Below are positions 23,854 through 34,430 of a DNA stretch of 64,000 nt, piece after piece. The notes beneath the pieces were generated by a model. That model did no database searches, was not told where the DNA came from, and saw nothing but the letters and a program-made list of their open reading frames with translations. Position numbers and translations under genes: made by a program. The stretch is from Choanephora cucurbitarum (taxonomy: Eukaryota; Mucoromycota; Mucoromycetes; Mucorales; Choanephoraceae), in the NCBI GenBank assembly GCA_025331435.1, contig JAIWNI010000094.1, positions 45,587 to 109,586 on the forward strand, in the 5' to 3' direction. Within the stretch, counting starts at the first letter, position 1; every line of letters starts with the position of its first letter.

Positions 23854-25853
23854 TCACCATTCCGTATCTTGTGTCCATGCTTGTTGTGAGGGTCTATAAC
23901 GAGGTGCAGGTCTTAAATAAGGTGCAGGAATATCTGTGTTCTCTGTCAACGGTAATACCACACCAAGTTCCCAATTACTAACATCACCAAAACAATAAGC
24001 CTATCTTACTCCTTTGTTTTTTCTTCCTTTACCTTATACTCATCTTTGGCTGTTTAGAGTCTCGAGCCACAACAAATTTCCCCCAAGCAGATGTAGTTGC
24101 ATTATGACTCCTATTGAGTCAAATTTAGACAAGCACTCTATCCACAGGATTACATCTTACCCGCAATAGATCCATCCTCGAATATCTTTCTTGTTAGGAG
24201 CTGGCTTTGGTAAAGTGGCAATGATATACTGTATGAAATGTTATCATCTGAAACACACAATAGACAAATCTCGACTTTACTTTAGAATGCATTAACGTGC
24301 CTTGACGTTGACTGATGGAGTCACACATCACTTGCTTAGGAAATGTTGCCTTTTGCCAGGCACTCTTACCTAGACAGATGGTACCTGCTCCCTAGAATTG
24401 TTATATTTAAGCAACAAAAACACCAAGAATGTGATACTGTTGACTACTTACAGGTGGACCCAACTTGCTTGATTCAACTGTCTCTTGAGTTGGATAGATG
24501 ATATCGATTGGAGGCACTTGATTCTTCTCTAGTAATTTACCAGCCTTATAAGGAAGAACACCACAAAAGGACTTGAAGAGTTCTTGAAGATAATACACAG
24601 TCATTGAACCCAAAGAAGATGTCTACCTAATGTCAATAACATGCCTTGATCTTGAAGATCGTGCGCTTACCTGCATCTCTACTTTAGGTAGCTGAGATGG
24701 ATCTGTGATAGATCCAGTGATTTCCTTGACGATACTTGCTAATCGAGTATGTCCATAGCGTTTATAGTCTTCTTCACCTTCAAAGACACCCGAGACAGAG
24801 GAGACGATATGAGCCTGAGACAGATGAATGTCAGTTCATGCTACTAAAATAATCCTCCTACCTACTTTTGCTTTACTAAAATCATAATGCAGTAATTCAT
24901 CTTTAACAGAGGTAGGTACTTGCATTTGATCCAATAGATCACAGATATCCTTTGCAAAAGCAGGTAATGACTCTATGGATCCATGCGGTGTATCTATCTT
25001 GGGGAAATCCTGGATAAAGACAACATTCTCTAATTCTTCATAGTCATATCTTTCCTTTTTGTTTTTTTTTGGAGAAAAACCCATTATGTTAGATCATAGA
25101 GGATAGAGTGACAGGAATAACTCACTAGATTAGCTGAGCCAATGACGACTCGCATGGAAGTAGAATGGAATAGCAACATGAGCTTAGGATGAAATACGCC
25201 ATATCGATCATCCTTTAAGGGAGGCTGAATGATGATTCGATGCGAATGAACTTGCTTTCGAATAGCCTGTGTCATATAACATCAGTTTTATCGTAACAAG
25301 AAACTCAGCTTAGCCTATTTTACAGGTCTACCGTGTGTGACAATGCAAACATTGACATCCATAGGGAAATGTTGATTGATGAAATCCATACTGCAGACAA
25401 AAGCAGTGACCAACGCTTTCTTCAGTTGATGCTAGTAAAATAACACACATGAGCATGCTAGATCATCTTCTCCATACAACTCACTTTCTGAACAATGTCT
25501 TGAAATCGAATATAATCGGGCCCAACAAACCCTTGAACATAGGTCAATTTGACAACACCATCCCAATACCGTGTCTCTGATTGATCTATGCGTTTTGTGA
25601 TACGATGAAAGCCTGAATCTAATGTTTCTTCTCTAGCTCGTTTAGGTGTTGGAACACTGGATATATCAGCCATCAGCATATCTCGGGCTGTCAATTGCTC
25701 TACTTTCTTGCCTAAAGAAGCAGCAATAGCAGCCTTCAGGTCGTTTGATTCTCTTTCTTCTTCTGACTCTCTACGAATCGTATTCTCTAGCGAAAGGGCC
25801 ATAGCTAAAGCCAGTTGTTCATTTTCTTCTGTATCACTCATATTGGGGAACAA
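23854..25853 (-). CDS. tdp1: Tyrosyl-DNA phosphodiesterase 1 with two N-terminal ubiquitin-interacting motifs
   Basis: Nuclear DNA repair enzyme that removes topoisomerase I peptides and other 3' adducts by two-step phospholipase-D-type catalysis. I rebuilt ten exons: 25853-25485, 25431-25324, 25266-25126, 25054-24866, 24814-24671, 24622-24452, 24391-24281, 24228-24161, 24110-24033 and 23977-23854, totalling 500 codons with all phases consistent. The first half-site is YGVFHPKLMLL...GSANL (His185, Lys187, Asn205). The second is GTLMHSKYII...CGSHNATTSAWG (His409, Lys411, Asn437). LENVVFIQDFP, HYDFSKAK and SSLGS are further family blocks. The N-terminus has two UIM-like helices, EQLALAMALSLEN and NDLKAAIAASLGK. 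The start may be Met1 (25853) or the Met four codons later. Confidence 0.93.
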
Positions 25854-27489
25854 AGAAAGAAGAAAAATAAAATAAAATGGTTTCTGTCGCCATATTAAAA
25901 AGAACTTGGACGCGTTTCAAACAATTAGTTTTCACTTTTTCGAGATTCTATATCGACCTTCAGGCTTCCTCTTTTCCTTTGACCTACTCGAATCACTAAC
26001 ATTCCATTCTGTTTGGTTAGTACAGTTGACCACTTGGTAGCTTACAAATAGTACGCGAACATAGTAGAAAAAAAAAGAAGGCTCACGTCACAGTGAAGAG
26101 GGATGGACTCGGCAACACACAATACCGACTTATGGAGCGGACACCATAACACAGCGTGTTATTTACAAAACAGATGAAAAAGAGAGAGAGAGAGGAAAGC
26201 CTGGTTTCTGAGCAAATTGCAAATAGAAGGAATAAGGAGTATAGGATATGACAACTAGCAGATTACCAACTATCGACTATTGAACAACACATATAATGTA
26301 TTGTATCAGGCACAGAAAACAAAAATCTAAAGTATGCATAAACCATGGGCCAGAAGATGAGTAAGAGAAAAGACAGACAGAAAGACAAGGCTAAAGTAAA
26401 GAGAGAAGAGACATAGAAGAGAGTCAACTGAACTGGATCGAATCAAGGATAGTATACGGATACTTGAATACAGAACTGTTGACCATTATGACCAAAGAAC
26501 TATGGCCTGTGTATTTCTTTTTTGAAGAGTCTGTTTGTGGGATAGATACGATATACAGCAATAGCCTGCCGTTTTCCCATTCTTTTTTTTTTCAGGAAAA
26601 GAAATATGATGGTTTGAGTTGGTCATCTTCAGTTGATCAGAATGACTGCTGTTTATCAATAGCTATATTGAGTTCTGGTTATGACAGTTCATGGTGACTA
26701 TCTAAAGACCGCTTGCTCGGTTGGCCTCGAGAGTAGTAATATTGATTTAAGCATCCTTAGATTGGCGTGAATGTGTTGTAAGATAGCTATTGCCTATTAA
26801 TTGTTCAGCAGAATGGATCTGTACTGGTTTGAGAAGAAGGCTTGTTTCAGGGTATCTTGCAGAACTCAAGGAGAAGAACGAAAATAGTGAGTGATTATCA
26901 TAAACACACTAGAGGCAATTCTCGAAAATAAAAACCTACTTGTAAATACTTGGTACAAAAAATAGCTAAAGTTGAAAAGGCTTCATGTGATGGTTTTTTA
27001 AAGGGAAGAGGAAAAGTTCAAACTGGAACTAAAGTGTATGTCATGCAAGTAGATAGATTGCTTGAGGATACAACACGATGATTTTCAAGCGTCAATACTT
27101 TATTCAGTAAACAATAACTCATGCTAACTAAAGCCCCTCTTGACAACTTGACTTTTCTCGTATGAAAATGATCTGACGCTCGTTTTGGATGTGAAGACCA
27201 AACTCAAGAACAGATACTATCTCAATGCGATCATTTGCTTGATGGCTAGCCTGAGAAAGAAGAGATGTTCGTCATACAGCCATCTCAAAGCAGATGAAAG
27301 AAGACAAATAGGGTTTTGGAGCGGTGATATAAAAAAAAAAGAGCCCCAGAGGGATGCCTATAGTTGAACCCACAGTCTGTGAAAGAAGCTTCCCGGCAAT
27401 CTATACAACCATCATCCCTTACGTATCTCAAGTAAAGGAAAGATAGTAGTTCACAAAGACGCCGAAGCCGACAGCTTTGCGTGCAACAA
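25854..27489. other. Intergenic, no gene seen
   Basis: TDP1 promoter side, then non-coding DNA up to the left copy of the large inverted repeat. A GA run occurs at about 26180-26194. ORFs of 60-77 codons here are unremarkable and without family motifs. Confidence 0.5.
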
Positions 27490-28009
27490 GTAAATACCTG
27501 ACATCAGACAGATGTGCACCATCCCACTGGATCTTTAACATCCGTCAGAAGCTTTAGTTTGTGTATTGTCACTCGGCACTAGAACCAAGTCCGAGATACT
27601 TGACTGGATTTTTTATGCATTATGACAACCACATGAAGGGGAACTAGATGAAAAGGAAAAAACCAAGTCAGTAGATATAAAGATTTCCATATTCGATGAG
27701 ATTGCTGTATGCAATAAAACAAGTGCCATCAGTCCGCTTTTCCTGCTTGAAGAGATCTGATCAAAAGGTGTTTTGTTAGTTGAAGTTTCTATTTTATAGC
27801 GAGCAAACAGGAAAGAAAGAGACAGAAAGAAGGAGAAAGTAAAAGAACAAAATTTACTCTTCAGATCACTACTTTAAACAATCTCTTGCCAACCACACTA
27901 AGCTTCGCAAAATCAAGTGGATTGAAACTCAAGAACATCCAAAAGTCAATCAATTAAACCAAAATACAAGTGTTTGTGAGCATGCCTTCAATGAAAAGAA
28001 GGCAATTAT

Positions 28010-28707
28010 TTATTTACATTTACAAATGTAAGAAAGACAGATAAAGGACCGACCTAAACAGAGGCTTGTAAAGCAAGCCATACCACCGCCGAAGCAGCAG
28101 CAGGAACAAGCAAAAGTCAGAAAGACTAAACAAGAAAAAAACCGGCACGAACGACAGCCAGTGATGGTAGGCGCAACCACCGACAAAGCAGCAGCCACTA
28201 ACCTATAGAGAGAAGGCAAGGAGGGAGCACACACACACGAAAGCCTGTAAAGCAGGCCATGCTACCGAACAGGCAGCAGCAGGAACAAGCAAGAGAAGGA
28301 AAAACGAAGGAACCAAAACGAACGACAGCCAGTGATTGAATGCTAGCATCACTGACATAGGCAGTAACACCAAGCAAGCGAAAAGAAAAAAGAAGCACCA
28401 CAAACGAAAGCCTTGGAAACCTACCACAGCCACCGACAAAGCAGCAGCCATGGGCAGGGGAAGAGCAGGCAAGGAACAGACAAGGAGCAGGAGCAGGAAC
28501 AGGAAACCAGCAAGAAAAACGACAGCGGGTTGTCAATGCTGCAACCACAGACTAAAAAGCAGCAGTCGCAAAGCAAGGAAGCGGAGAGCACAAACGAAGG
28601 CCTGTTGGTATGCTGCAGCCACCGACGAATCAGCAGCCGCAAGCAAAAAGACAGAAAAGGAAAAAGAAAAAGACGCCAGAGAAAGGAAGAGAGGAAGAGA
28701 AGAAGAG
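28010..28707. repeat. GC-rich degenerate tandem repeat downstream of the left paralogue
   Basis: On the gene's strand this 3' flank contains repeated modules built around GCTGCTGCTTTGTCGGTGG and TGGCCTGCTTTACAGGC, spaced irregularly at roughly 100-150 bp, each followed by a CTTTCGTTTGTG-like piece. It stands out in base composition from the AT-rich surroundings. The same block is present at 54548-55230. Frames opened through it differ between the two copies because of non-triplet indels, so I do not consider it coding. Confidence 0.7.
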
Positions 28708-29334
28708 TTAAAATCGTCTAAAACGACTTCTGTCACTTTCATCGTTGTCATCTCTCTTTCTTTTGCCCAGTATGCTTGGGACAGGAGCAACAGGGATGTG
28801 TCTTGTGACAGTGGTCGCATCTGTCGCGGTGGTAGTGGTGGTGGTGGTAGTGGCGGTGGTGTACACACTCCTGATATCACCAGGGGCAACGCAAAAGGTA
28901 ACGGTTGTAGTCACCTTGGTGACGATGGTGATGGTGGTAGTGGTGCGGACACTAGTTGGTGTCCTGGACACTCGTTTGATGGTGTTGGTGGTGGTGGCGG
29001 TGTCAGTGGTCACCGTTGCGTTGGTACCGGCGCCAACAGGAAGAGGTCCAAATGCCATCAGGGGCACAGGCAAAGGCGAGAGCGATGGGTTCCTGCGCAT
29101 GGGAGGAGGTGTGTAGAGGCGCGGCTCAGCAGGAGGAGAGGGGGCAGTAGCAACAGCAGCAGCAGCAGACATGATGGCAGAGTGCCGTCTGTGCTCTCTT
29201 TCGGCATTCCTTAGACAGTTTTGGATAAAGAGCCTCTTTGAAAGAGGGAACTCTTTCTTTGGCTCAGTTCTAAGTTTGTCGTTACTGACATCGATTATGT
29301 GGTTGAGGAAATTCATTCGTCGGAAAGGTTCCAT
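28708..29334 (-). CDS. Thr/Pro-rich protein with basic C-terminus, paralogue A (unrecognised family)
   Basis: Single-exon frame of 208 residues starting MEPFRRMNFL. The first 55 residues are mixed and probably helical, ending REHRRHSAIM. Then come an Ala/Pro stretch (APSPPAEPRLYTPPPMRRN), a Val/Thr region with a run of seven Thr after TTA, and a C-terminal KRKRDDNDESDRSRFRRF, which resembles a nuclear localisation signal with acidic and Arg-rich flanks. No known domain is evident. The reality of the frame is supported by the inverted copy at 53906-54547, where length differences fall in whole codons (Ala run, Thr run, one Asp) while the frame on the other strand is broken. No signal peptide or membrane segment is seen. 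A nuclear or nucleic-acid-binding role is a guess from composition. Confidence 0.7.
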   Translation of the reverse strand: MEPFRRMNFLNHIIDVSNDKLRTEPKKEFPLSKRLFIQNCLRNAEREHRRHSAIMSAAAAVATAPSPPAEPRLYTPPPMRRNPSLSPLPVPLMAFGPLPVGAGTNATVTTDTATTTNTIKRVSRTPTSVRTTTTITIVTKVTTTVTFCVAPGDIRSVYTTATTTTTTTTATDATTVTRHIPVAPVPSILGKRKRDDNDESDRSRFRRF

Positions 29335-29549
29335 GATGAAGAAATCGATAGATGTGAGTGAGAGAAAAGCGAAAGAAAGAGAACAAAGTCAATAAAGAGA
29401 TGCAAGTAGTATTTGATCGATTTGCATGATTGTTGCGTAAACAGATGTCCTCTCTATCGATCATTGTCTCTTTCTTGCCTCTTTTTTTTTTCTCTCTCTC
29501 TCTCTTATCTATCTCTCTATTTTCTCATTAATATCTCCTTTGTCCGATG

Positions 29550-29576
29550 ATTGGTTCGCAAAATGACGTGTTGTCA
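29550..29576 (-). promoter_or_regulatory. Conserved upstream module: CCAAT box plus TGACN5GTCA palindrome
   Basis: Upstream of paralogue A the minus strand reads TGACAACACGTCA (29576-29564) followed by CCAAT (29554-29550), about 215-240 bp before the ATG. The identical arrangement and spacing occur upstream of paralogue B. CCAAT is the known binding site of the HAP/NF-Y complex; the palindrome has bZIP-like half sites (TGAC...GTCA). Function is inferred from motif and conservation only, and the whole segment is duplicated, so conservation alone is weak evidence. Confidence 0.45.
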
Positions 29577-30490
29577 TAACAATCTCTTTTTTTTTTGGTG
29601 CCCATAGTGATCAACATCATCTTCTTCCTTCTTATTGTCTAGCGCTTTACTTTTTAGTAAGAATGATGAATCAGATTTCAAAGTCAGTAAAAGAGTATGA
29701 TTTTTACCCCCTCTTTATTGTTTAAAAAAAATAAGCTTCTAAAGGCTCATCTTTATTACTTTCTTCTTTCACTTTCCAACTCATGCAAGGCTTCTATCTT
29801 CTTGGCGTCTTGTCTGAGCTTGTAGAGAAGCAAAAGTAGGATACGTACTACTTTTCGATCTTGGTTAATAAGAAAAAAGAGGAAAAATGGGATTTTTAAT
29901 TGAAATAAGGTTTTGTGCAACATCGTCCTTTTTTTTTTCTCAACCCAAAAAGAAATAAAAAGGAAGGATGAAGAAAAAAATAAAAAGTAAGCCGTGAAAG
30001 CCGCGTAACAAAATGACTACCTCTTGAAGGCAGTGTTATAATACATATGAAAGGTCAAGCATGAAGGGTGGTTAATAGCAAAGGAAAATAAGCTGAATGT
30101 GATCGGTGGCTTCCAAAAAAGGAAAGTGAGGGTAAAAGTATTGTTAAAAAAAAGCGTCAAGACGTGTAGACATTTATTATATTCAGAGAGAAAAAGATAG
30201 AAATAAAAACAGCAGAGAACTACACCTGCTGCGCTATCTCTCTTAAATAAAGGCCTTGTTTTCTGTGGATTCAAGGTCAGAATCTAAGTAAGCTTTTTGT
30301 AATCTGTTGGCTGTGTGAGAATCTAAAGAAGAAGAAAGGATTGATAATGAGCCAAATAACGATCGAATCGCTCCTCAAATTGCTTTTCATTCTTCTCTCT
30401 GTGTCTCTTAATGGTCACGGTAGTTAAAGACAAGAGTCAATAAGATATGATATGCTGAACACTATAGTAATATGCGATTCAGGAGAAGTG

Positions 30491-31054
30491 GTTTGAGGAA
30501 ATTCCGCTCAATTTGGTTTCCGACTTTCTTTATTTCTTTTTTTTTCTCTTTATTCCAAGACCAACAGAGATGGAGTTGAGCTGACCAAGTCTGAAGCCGA
30601 AAGAGAAAAGGCAACGACAGCAACAACTCTACTAAGATGCGAGGTTTAAATCGGTATGTTTATTCGGTTTTGTTTTGCTTGTTTTGTTTTTGATCGACTT
30701 GATTTCGATCTTTCTTTAACTAAGCCATAAACATACTTGTTCAACTCATCATTAACCAACTGCTCGACAAGCAATCCTACGAAGAAAAGGTCAAAGGCGA
30801 ATTAAGAAAAGAGCAAAAAAAAAAAGACAAGTCTTTGGTTTCGTTCTTTCGAGACTTGACAACACAAAGGCACTGGTCTGAGTATCGAATGGTGTATACG
30901 GAACAGATGCAAAAGAAGAGTGCATAAGTGATAGGTTGGACTGGAAGAAAGCGACACAAAGGGATACAATTCGTGCATAGTTGAGTAGTAGGATATGAGA
31001 CAAAGTGGTATGGGTGTTAATGCGAATTTCAAACGAAGGAAATATGACAGCAAG
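30491..31054. other. Non-coding spacer
   Basis: T-rich and purine-rich stretches without a supported frame. The sequence around 30560-30625 (a GATGG...GAAGCCGAAAG segment) loosely resembles 47690-47750, and both lie about 450-500 bp before a TTGGATA array, hinting at an old duplication. Confidence 0.4.
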
Positions 31055-31173
31055 TTGGACATTGGATATTGGATATTGGATATTGGATATTGGATGTTGG
31101 ATGTTGGATATTGGATATTGGATATTGGATATTGGATATTGGATATTGGATATTGGATATTGGATGTTGACTA
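31055..31173. repeat. TTGGATA heptamer microsatellite array
   Basis: About 16 tandem copies of the 7-bp unit TTGGATA with a few TTGGATG and TTGGACA variants. A second array of the same unit and orientation lies at 48165-48296. It is open in several frames only because a 7-bp unit without stops gives long ISNIQYP-like translations; it is not a gene. Confidence 0.9.
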
Positions 31174-31430
31174 GGCATATAGAATGGATAGGTCGAGCAC
31201 GGGTCACGCACAAACTATATGACACAAGATAGATTACGAGAGGTAGTCAAAGAAGCAAAGTAAGAGACATAAATAAAGAAGAGATATACGCAACTGGATT
31301 GCACTGGATTGTACTGGATTGCATGAGACTACAATGAATTGAACTCGGAATAGTGTGTGTACAACCTGCATTATTATGGCCATGGTCATAGTTGTTGGAG
31401 ACATGTTTGTGATTTCACACAAACTACATT

Positions 31431-31514
31431 TGAGAACTATTGAGAACTATTGAGAACTATGGAGAACTATTGAGAACTATTGAGAGCTATTGAGAACTAT
31501 TGAGAACTATTGAG
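31431..31514. repeat. 10-bp minisatellite TGAGAACTAT
   Basis: Eight tandem copies of TGAGAACTAT with single-base variants (GGAGAACTAT, TGAGAGCTAT), ending in a partial unit. Confidence 0.9.
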
Positions 31515-31781
31515 GCTCGCGTGTTAGTATGAACACCTTTTGGTAGACGGACGCCTACCTGATGGCAACAATACAATGCTCAACAGCAATTACTCATCTT
31601 ACTCTTCAGCATAATGGACGGAAATGCTGTCAAAAGAGTTTGTGCTTGTATGCTTATATCCAGATGAGTAAAAGCATAAGATCAAGAAAGATGTTTTTGT
31701 GTATAACTAAAAGGGATTGAGAAGATGCATTTGATGTTGAGCACAAGACTAGAGAAAAGTTGCATGGATGCAAAAGAACCA

Positions 31782-31845
31782 AAAAGAAGAAGAAGAAGAA
31801 GAAGAAGAAGAAGAAGAAGAAGAAGAAGAAGAAGAAGAAGAAAAA
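31782..31845. repeat. (AAG)n microsatellite
   Basis: About twenty AAG/AGA triplets in a row. It creates artificial poly-Lys and poly-Arg ORFs. Confidence 0.95.
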
Positions 31846-33559
31846 GTTTAAAGCTCAAAGCTCAAAGCTTTACTACTGTCAGCCAAGTACATCATCCTTT
31901 GGTGTTTCCAACCTGAATTCAGATCCTGTGGTTAGAGTCAGAGTGCGTGAGTGTGTTTATCACTGTTATAAAGTAATCCCTTATTGCTACCAGTCATACC
32001 GTCATTTCACTGACATGTCAGAACAGAGTTATTTGTGACCAAATTACCAATCATACTCTTCCAGTAATATATATATAAAGAGGTATCACAATCAATACAT
32101 CTATTTCTTTCTCACAATACATACAATACATACAGTCTAGAAGTGATCGATAGTGTAGTCATCTCCATCTTATTCGCACAATCATCAGGAATGGCAAAAA
32201 AACGTACGATCGACTAATAAAAAAATAAAAAGAAAAAGCAAGAAAGAAAGATTATCAGTAATAGTTGTGCTTGAAATGCTGTTGACACTTTCTCTCAGCA
32301 AACTGACACAACAAGTACAAGACTGTACTCAAGGGACAAAGAAAAGAGAGCCTCTGGAAAGCTGATTTTGCAGGTCTTGGGCTGCTCGATGTCAAGAAGA
32401 ATGAATACAGGAGAGCAATCGATCTCTAAAACATTTCTGCGGAAGGAAGAAATCTGCCAAAGTAATCGAGTAAAGACTGCGTCATTTGCCTCTTGATAAG
32501 GTATGGCCTGTGTCCATGCAACAGCTAATTTAGTAAGTAAAAATAGAGGGGGAGGGGGAGGGGGAGGGGAGAAGAGAAAGAGGAAAAGAGACACATCAGG
32601 TTACATTTGGTGTCACACAACTGTATATGCATTTCTTTCTTGTTTCATTGTTTACCAGACAAAGGAAAAAGATCATGAGAAACTAAAAAGCGAAAAAAAA
32701 GAAGCTATTCAGGTTGAAAGCAACATCGTTCTCCTTATATAGAGTCTCATTCACAGATTCTATGGACAAGGGATTGGCTGATTGTCAAGACAAAGAAACT
32801 CGCTCTTGTTGTTTTCTGTTTGCAGTTTCAATTTGAAAAAATAAAATAGCATTCGACTGTATAGACCGGAAACATCTTTGTCAGGAAAGTCTTATGTAGC
32901 TCATCGATTCACCAAACTCCAGAGACACAATCATATTGCTAGCCTCAATGTGGGGTTGCAAACAATCGCCGCAAGTAAGATGATGATAGGCCAATCAAAC
33001 ATATTCTTGATCCTGAAGTTTATGCATGAGTACTGGTCTTCTGGAGAGATATGATCATGCGTTTGGAAATGTAATAACATTCGATCAACACGTTCTCTCC
33101 TCACTTTTCAAGCATCAAGTACCATGGTCAGTTGGAACTTTGATCTTTCTATATCTTTAGGCAAACTGGCCCTCCCTACAAGCTATAGAACATATCTTGA
33201 CTCATGACTAGTAGTATTCATCAAACAAGAGCTTTTGCGGCATGAACTACGATTAGTGTGTGTGTGTGTGTGTGTGTGCATATGAGAACTAGCTATATCG
33301 ATGTTTAGTCTGACGATCAGTGTGCTTGATTAGCATCATGACAATGAGCGGTGTCAATTGATTTCTTTTTTCAGCCCAATGGGTCGATCTGCTATAGCCT
33401 TTGGTTTTTCTTTTCTGTGTCATGGCGGATACATTGCACGATGCTCAAGTGAATAAGAAGACAGCTACTGACAGTGTGTTTGGATCATTCTGATAAACTC
33501 TTGTACCTTGGATAGTCTATAGAAGGCAAATATTGCCTACCTCCAAGACGGTCCAAGAA
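31846..33559. other. Non-coding spacer with short simple repeats
   Basis: Contains a (GGGGGA)n-like run at about 32548-32570 and a (GT)n run at about 33258-33279. A TATA-like TATATATATAAAG at about 32068-32080 is not followed by a credible gene. No supported coding frame. Confidence 0.5.
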
Positions 33560-33561
33560 TA

Positions 33562-33735
33562 CAGTAGTCGCTCGATTTAAGAGTGTTTGATTTAAGAGTG
33601 TGCTTAATATAAGAATAGCAATCCTTCAACTTGAAAATCGCTTCAAGCACTAAAACACCATTCGATTTAAGAGTATGCTCAATATAAGAGTGTATTTCTC
33701 AAGAATATGCACACTCTTAAATAAAGCGACTACTG
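33562..33735. mobile_element. TA-flanked MITE, copy 1
   Basis: 174-bp element with terminal inverted repeats CAGTAGTCGCT...AGCGACTACTG and a TA dinucleotide on both sides (33560-33561 and 33736-33737), as expected for a Tc1/mariner-superfamily target site duplication. GATTTAAGAGTG-like words are repeated inside both ends. It is too short to encode anything. A homologous copy lies inverted at 56058-56213 and a truncated one ends at 40796. Confidence 0.85.
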
Positions 33736-34106
33736 TACTATGACGACGACGACGATGATAAAAGAAGACTACTCAGTGATACCAGATGTATGAGTAAAAT
33801 CGACAAACAAACTGTTTCTCTCTCAAGCATCAAAAGCTATCCAAATCACTTCATATACTCGTTCCGCACTGAACAACCTTACCTCCTTTGCCATTTTTGG
33901 GTGTCTTCTATTCTCCATTTCGCAGCCAATCCTGAGGGATCGCTGTGAACCAATTTCTTTTTCTCTTTTTTGTCTTTTTTTTTTTTAATTATTTTGTCAT
34001 GTTTCAGATGCTTACTATTGCTCACAAGAAAGGAAAGGAAAGGAAAGGAAACAAAGATGCAATTTAGTTGCCTACAATATCGAATGGCACTAATTACACA
34101 GTGGTT

Positions 34107-34290
34107 GTACAAGTCATGCCACTAGTGATTAGAACCAAAGGACAGAAAGCAGAATACGGCACTAAGATAGACAGAGTAGAACGAAAGGCAAAACTAAAAT
34201 TAAAATAGATTGGCGGACACTTTGTACTAATGTTACCCCAATCTTTTTCTTTGTGTTGAAAATTAGAAACAACAAATGACAAACAAAATT
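34107..34290. repeat. Dispersed repeat, copy A (direct copy at 58765)
   Basis: The stretch from GTCATGCCACTAGTGATTAG through AAACTAAAATTAAAATAGAT to CCAATCTTTTTCTTTG and GAAAATTAGAAACAACAAATGA is matched in the same orientation at 58765-58920, and its last part at about 59617-59652. In the second copy about 690 bp separate the two parts. No coding frame. Confidence 0.7.
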
Positions 34291-34300
34291 CTCTATATAT

Positions 34301-34430
34301 TGACATATCGACATATCGACATATTGACATATCGACATATTGACATATCCACATATCGACTTATTGACATATCCACATATCGACATATTGACACATTGAC
34401 ATATCCACATATCGACATATGAACATATAA
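34301..34430. repeat. 8-bp minisatellite YGACATAT
   Basis: About 15 tandem copies of TGACATAT/CGACATAT with CCACATAT variants. The minus-strand ORFs reading MSICRYVDMSI-like repeats are products of this array. Confidence 0.9.

Larger units (their letters stand above)
27490..30490. repeat. Left copy of a ~3-kb inverted duplication
   Basis: The reverse complement of this segment matches about 52690-55735. I followed the match through the distal end (ACATCAGACAGATGTGCA near 27506 versus about 55715), the GC-rich block, the gene at 28708-29334, its upstream region, the TTTTTACCCCCTCTTTATT block near 29700 and the GATAATGAGCCAAATA block near 30340. Identity looks high in the central 28.0-29.7 kb and lower toward both ends. 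Borders are estimates to within some tens of bases. No terminal repeats or transposase that would explain the duplication were seen. Confidence 0.9.

Noticed and set aside
28010..28548. Cys/Leu-rich ORFs in the GC-rich block (and their counterparts near 54.7-55.4 kb)
   Set aside because: The frames change between the two copies through non-triplet indels, which fits repeat DNA and not a selected protein.
28336..29214. 292-codon plus-strand ORF through paralogue A and its GC-rich tail
   Set aside because: It is antisense to the 208-residue gene. The inverted copy breaks it by frameshifts, while the minus-strand protein frame is kept, and its Gly/Arg-rich composition is a by-product of Thr/Pro codons read backwards.
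31055..31173. Telomeric repeat interpretation of the TTGGATA array
   Set aside because: The unit differs from the TTAGGG-type repeats usual in fungi, and the array is internal and short.
31725..32038. Poly-Arg and poly-Lys ORFs
   Set aside because: They are produced by the (AAG)n microsatellite in different frames and have no flanking coding signal.
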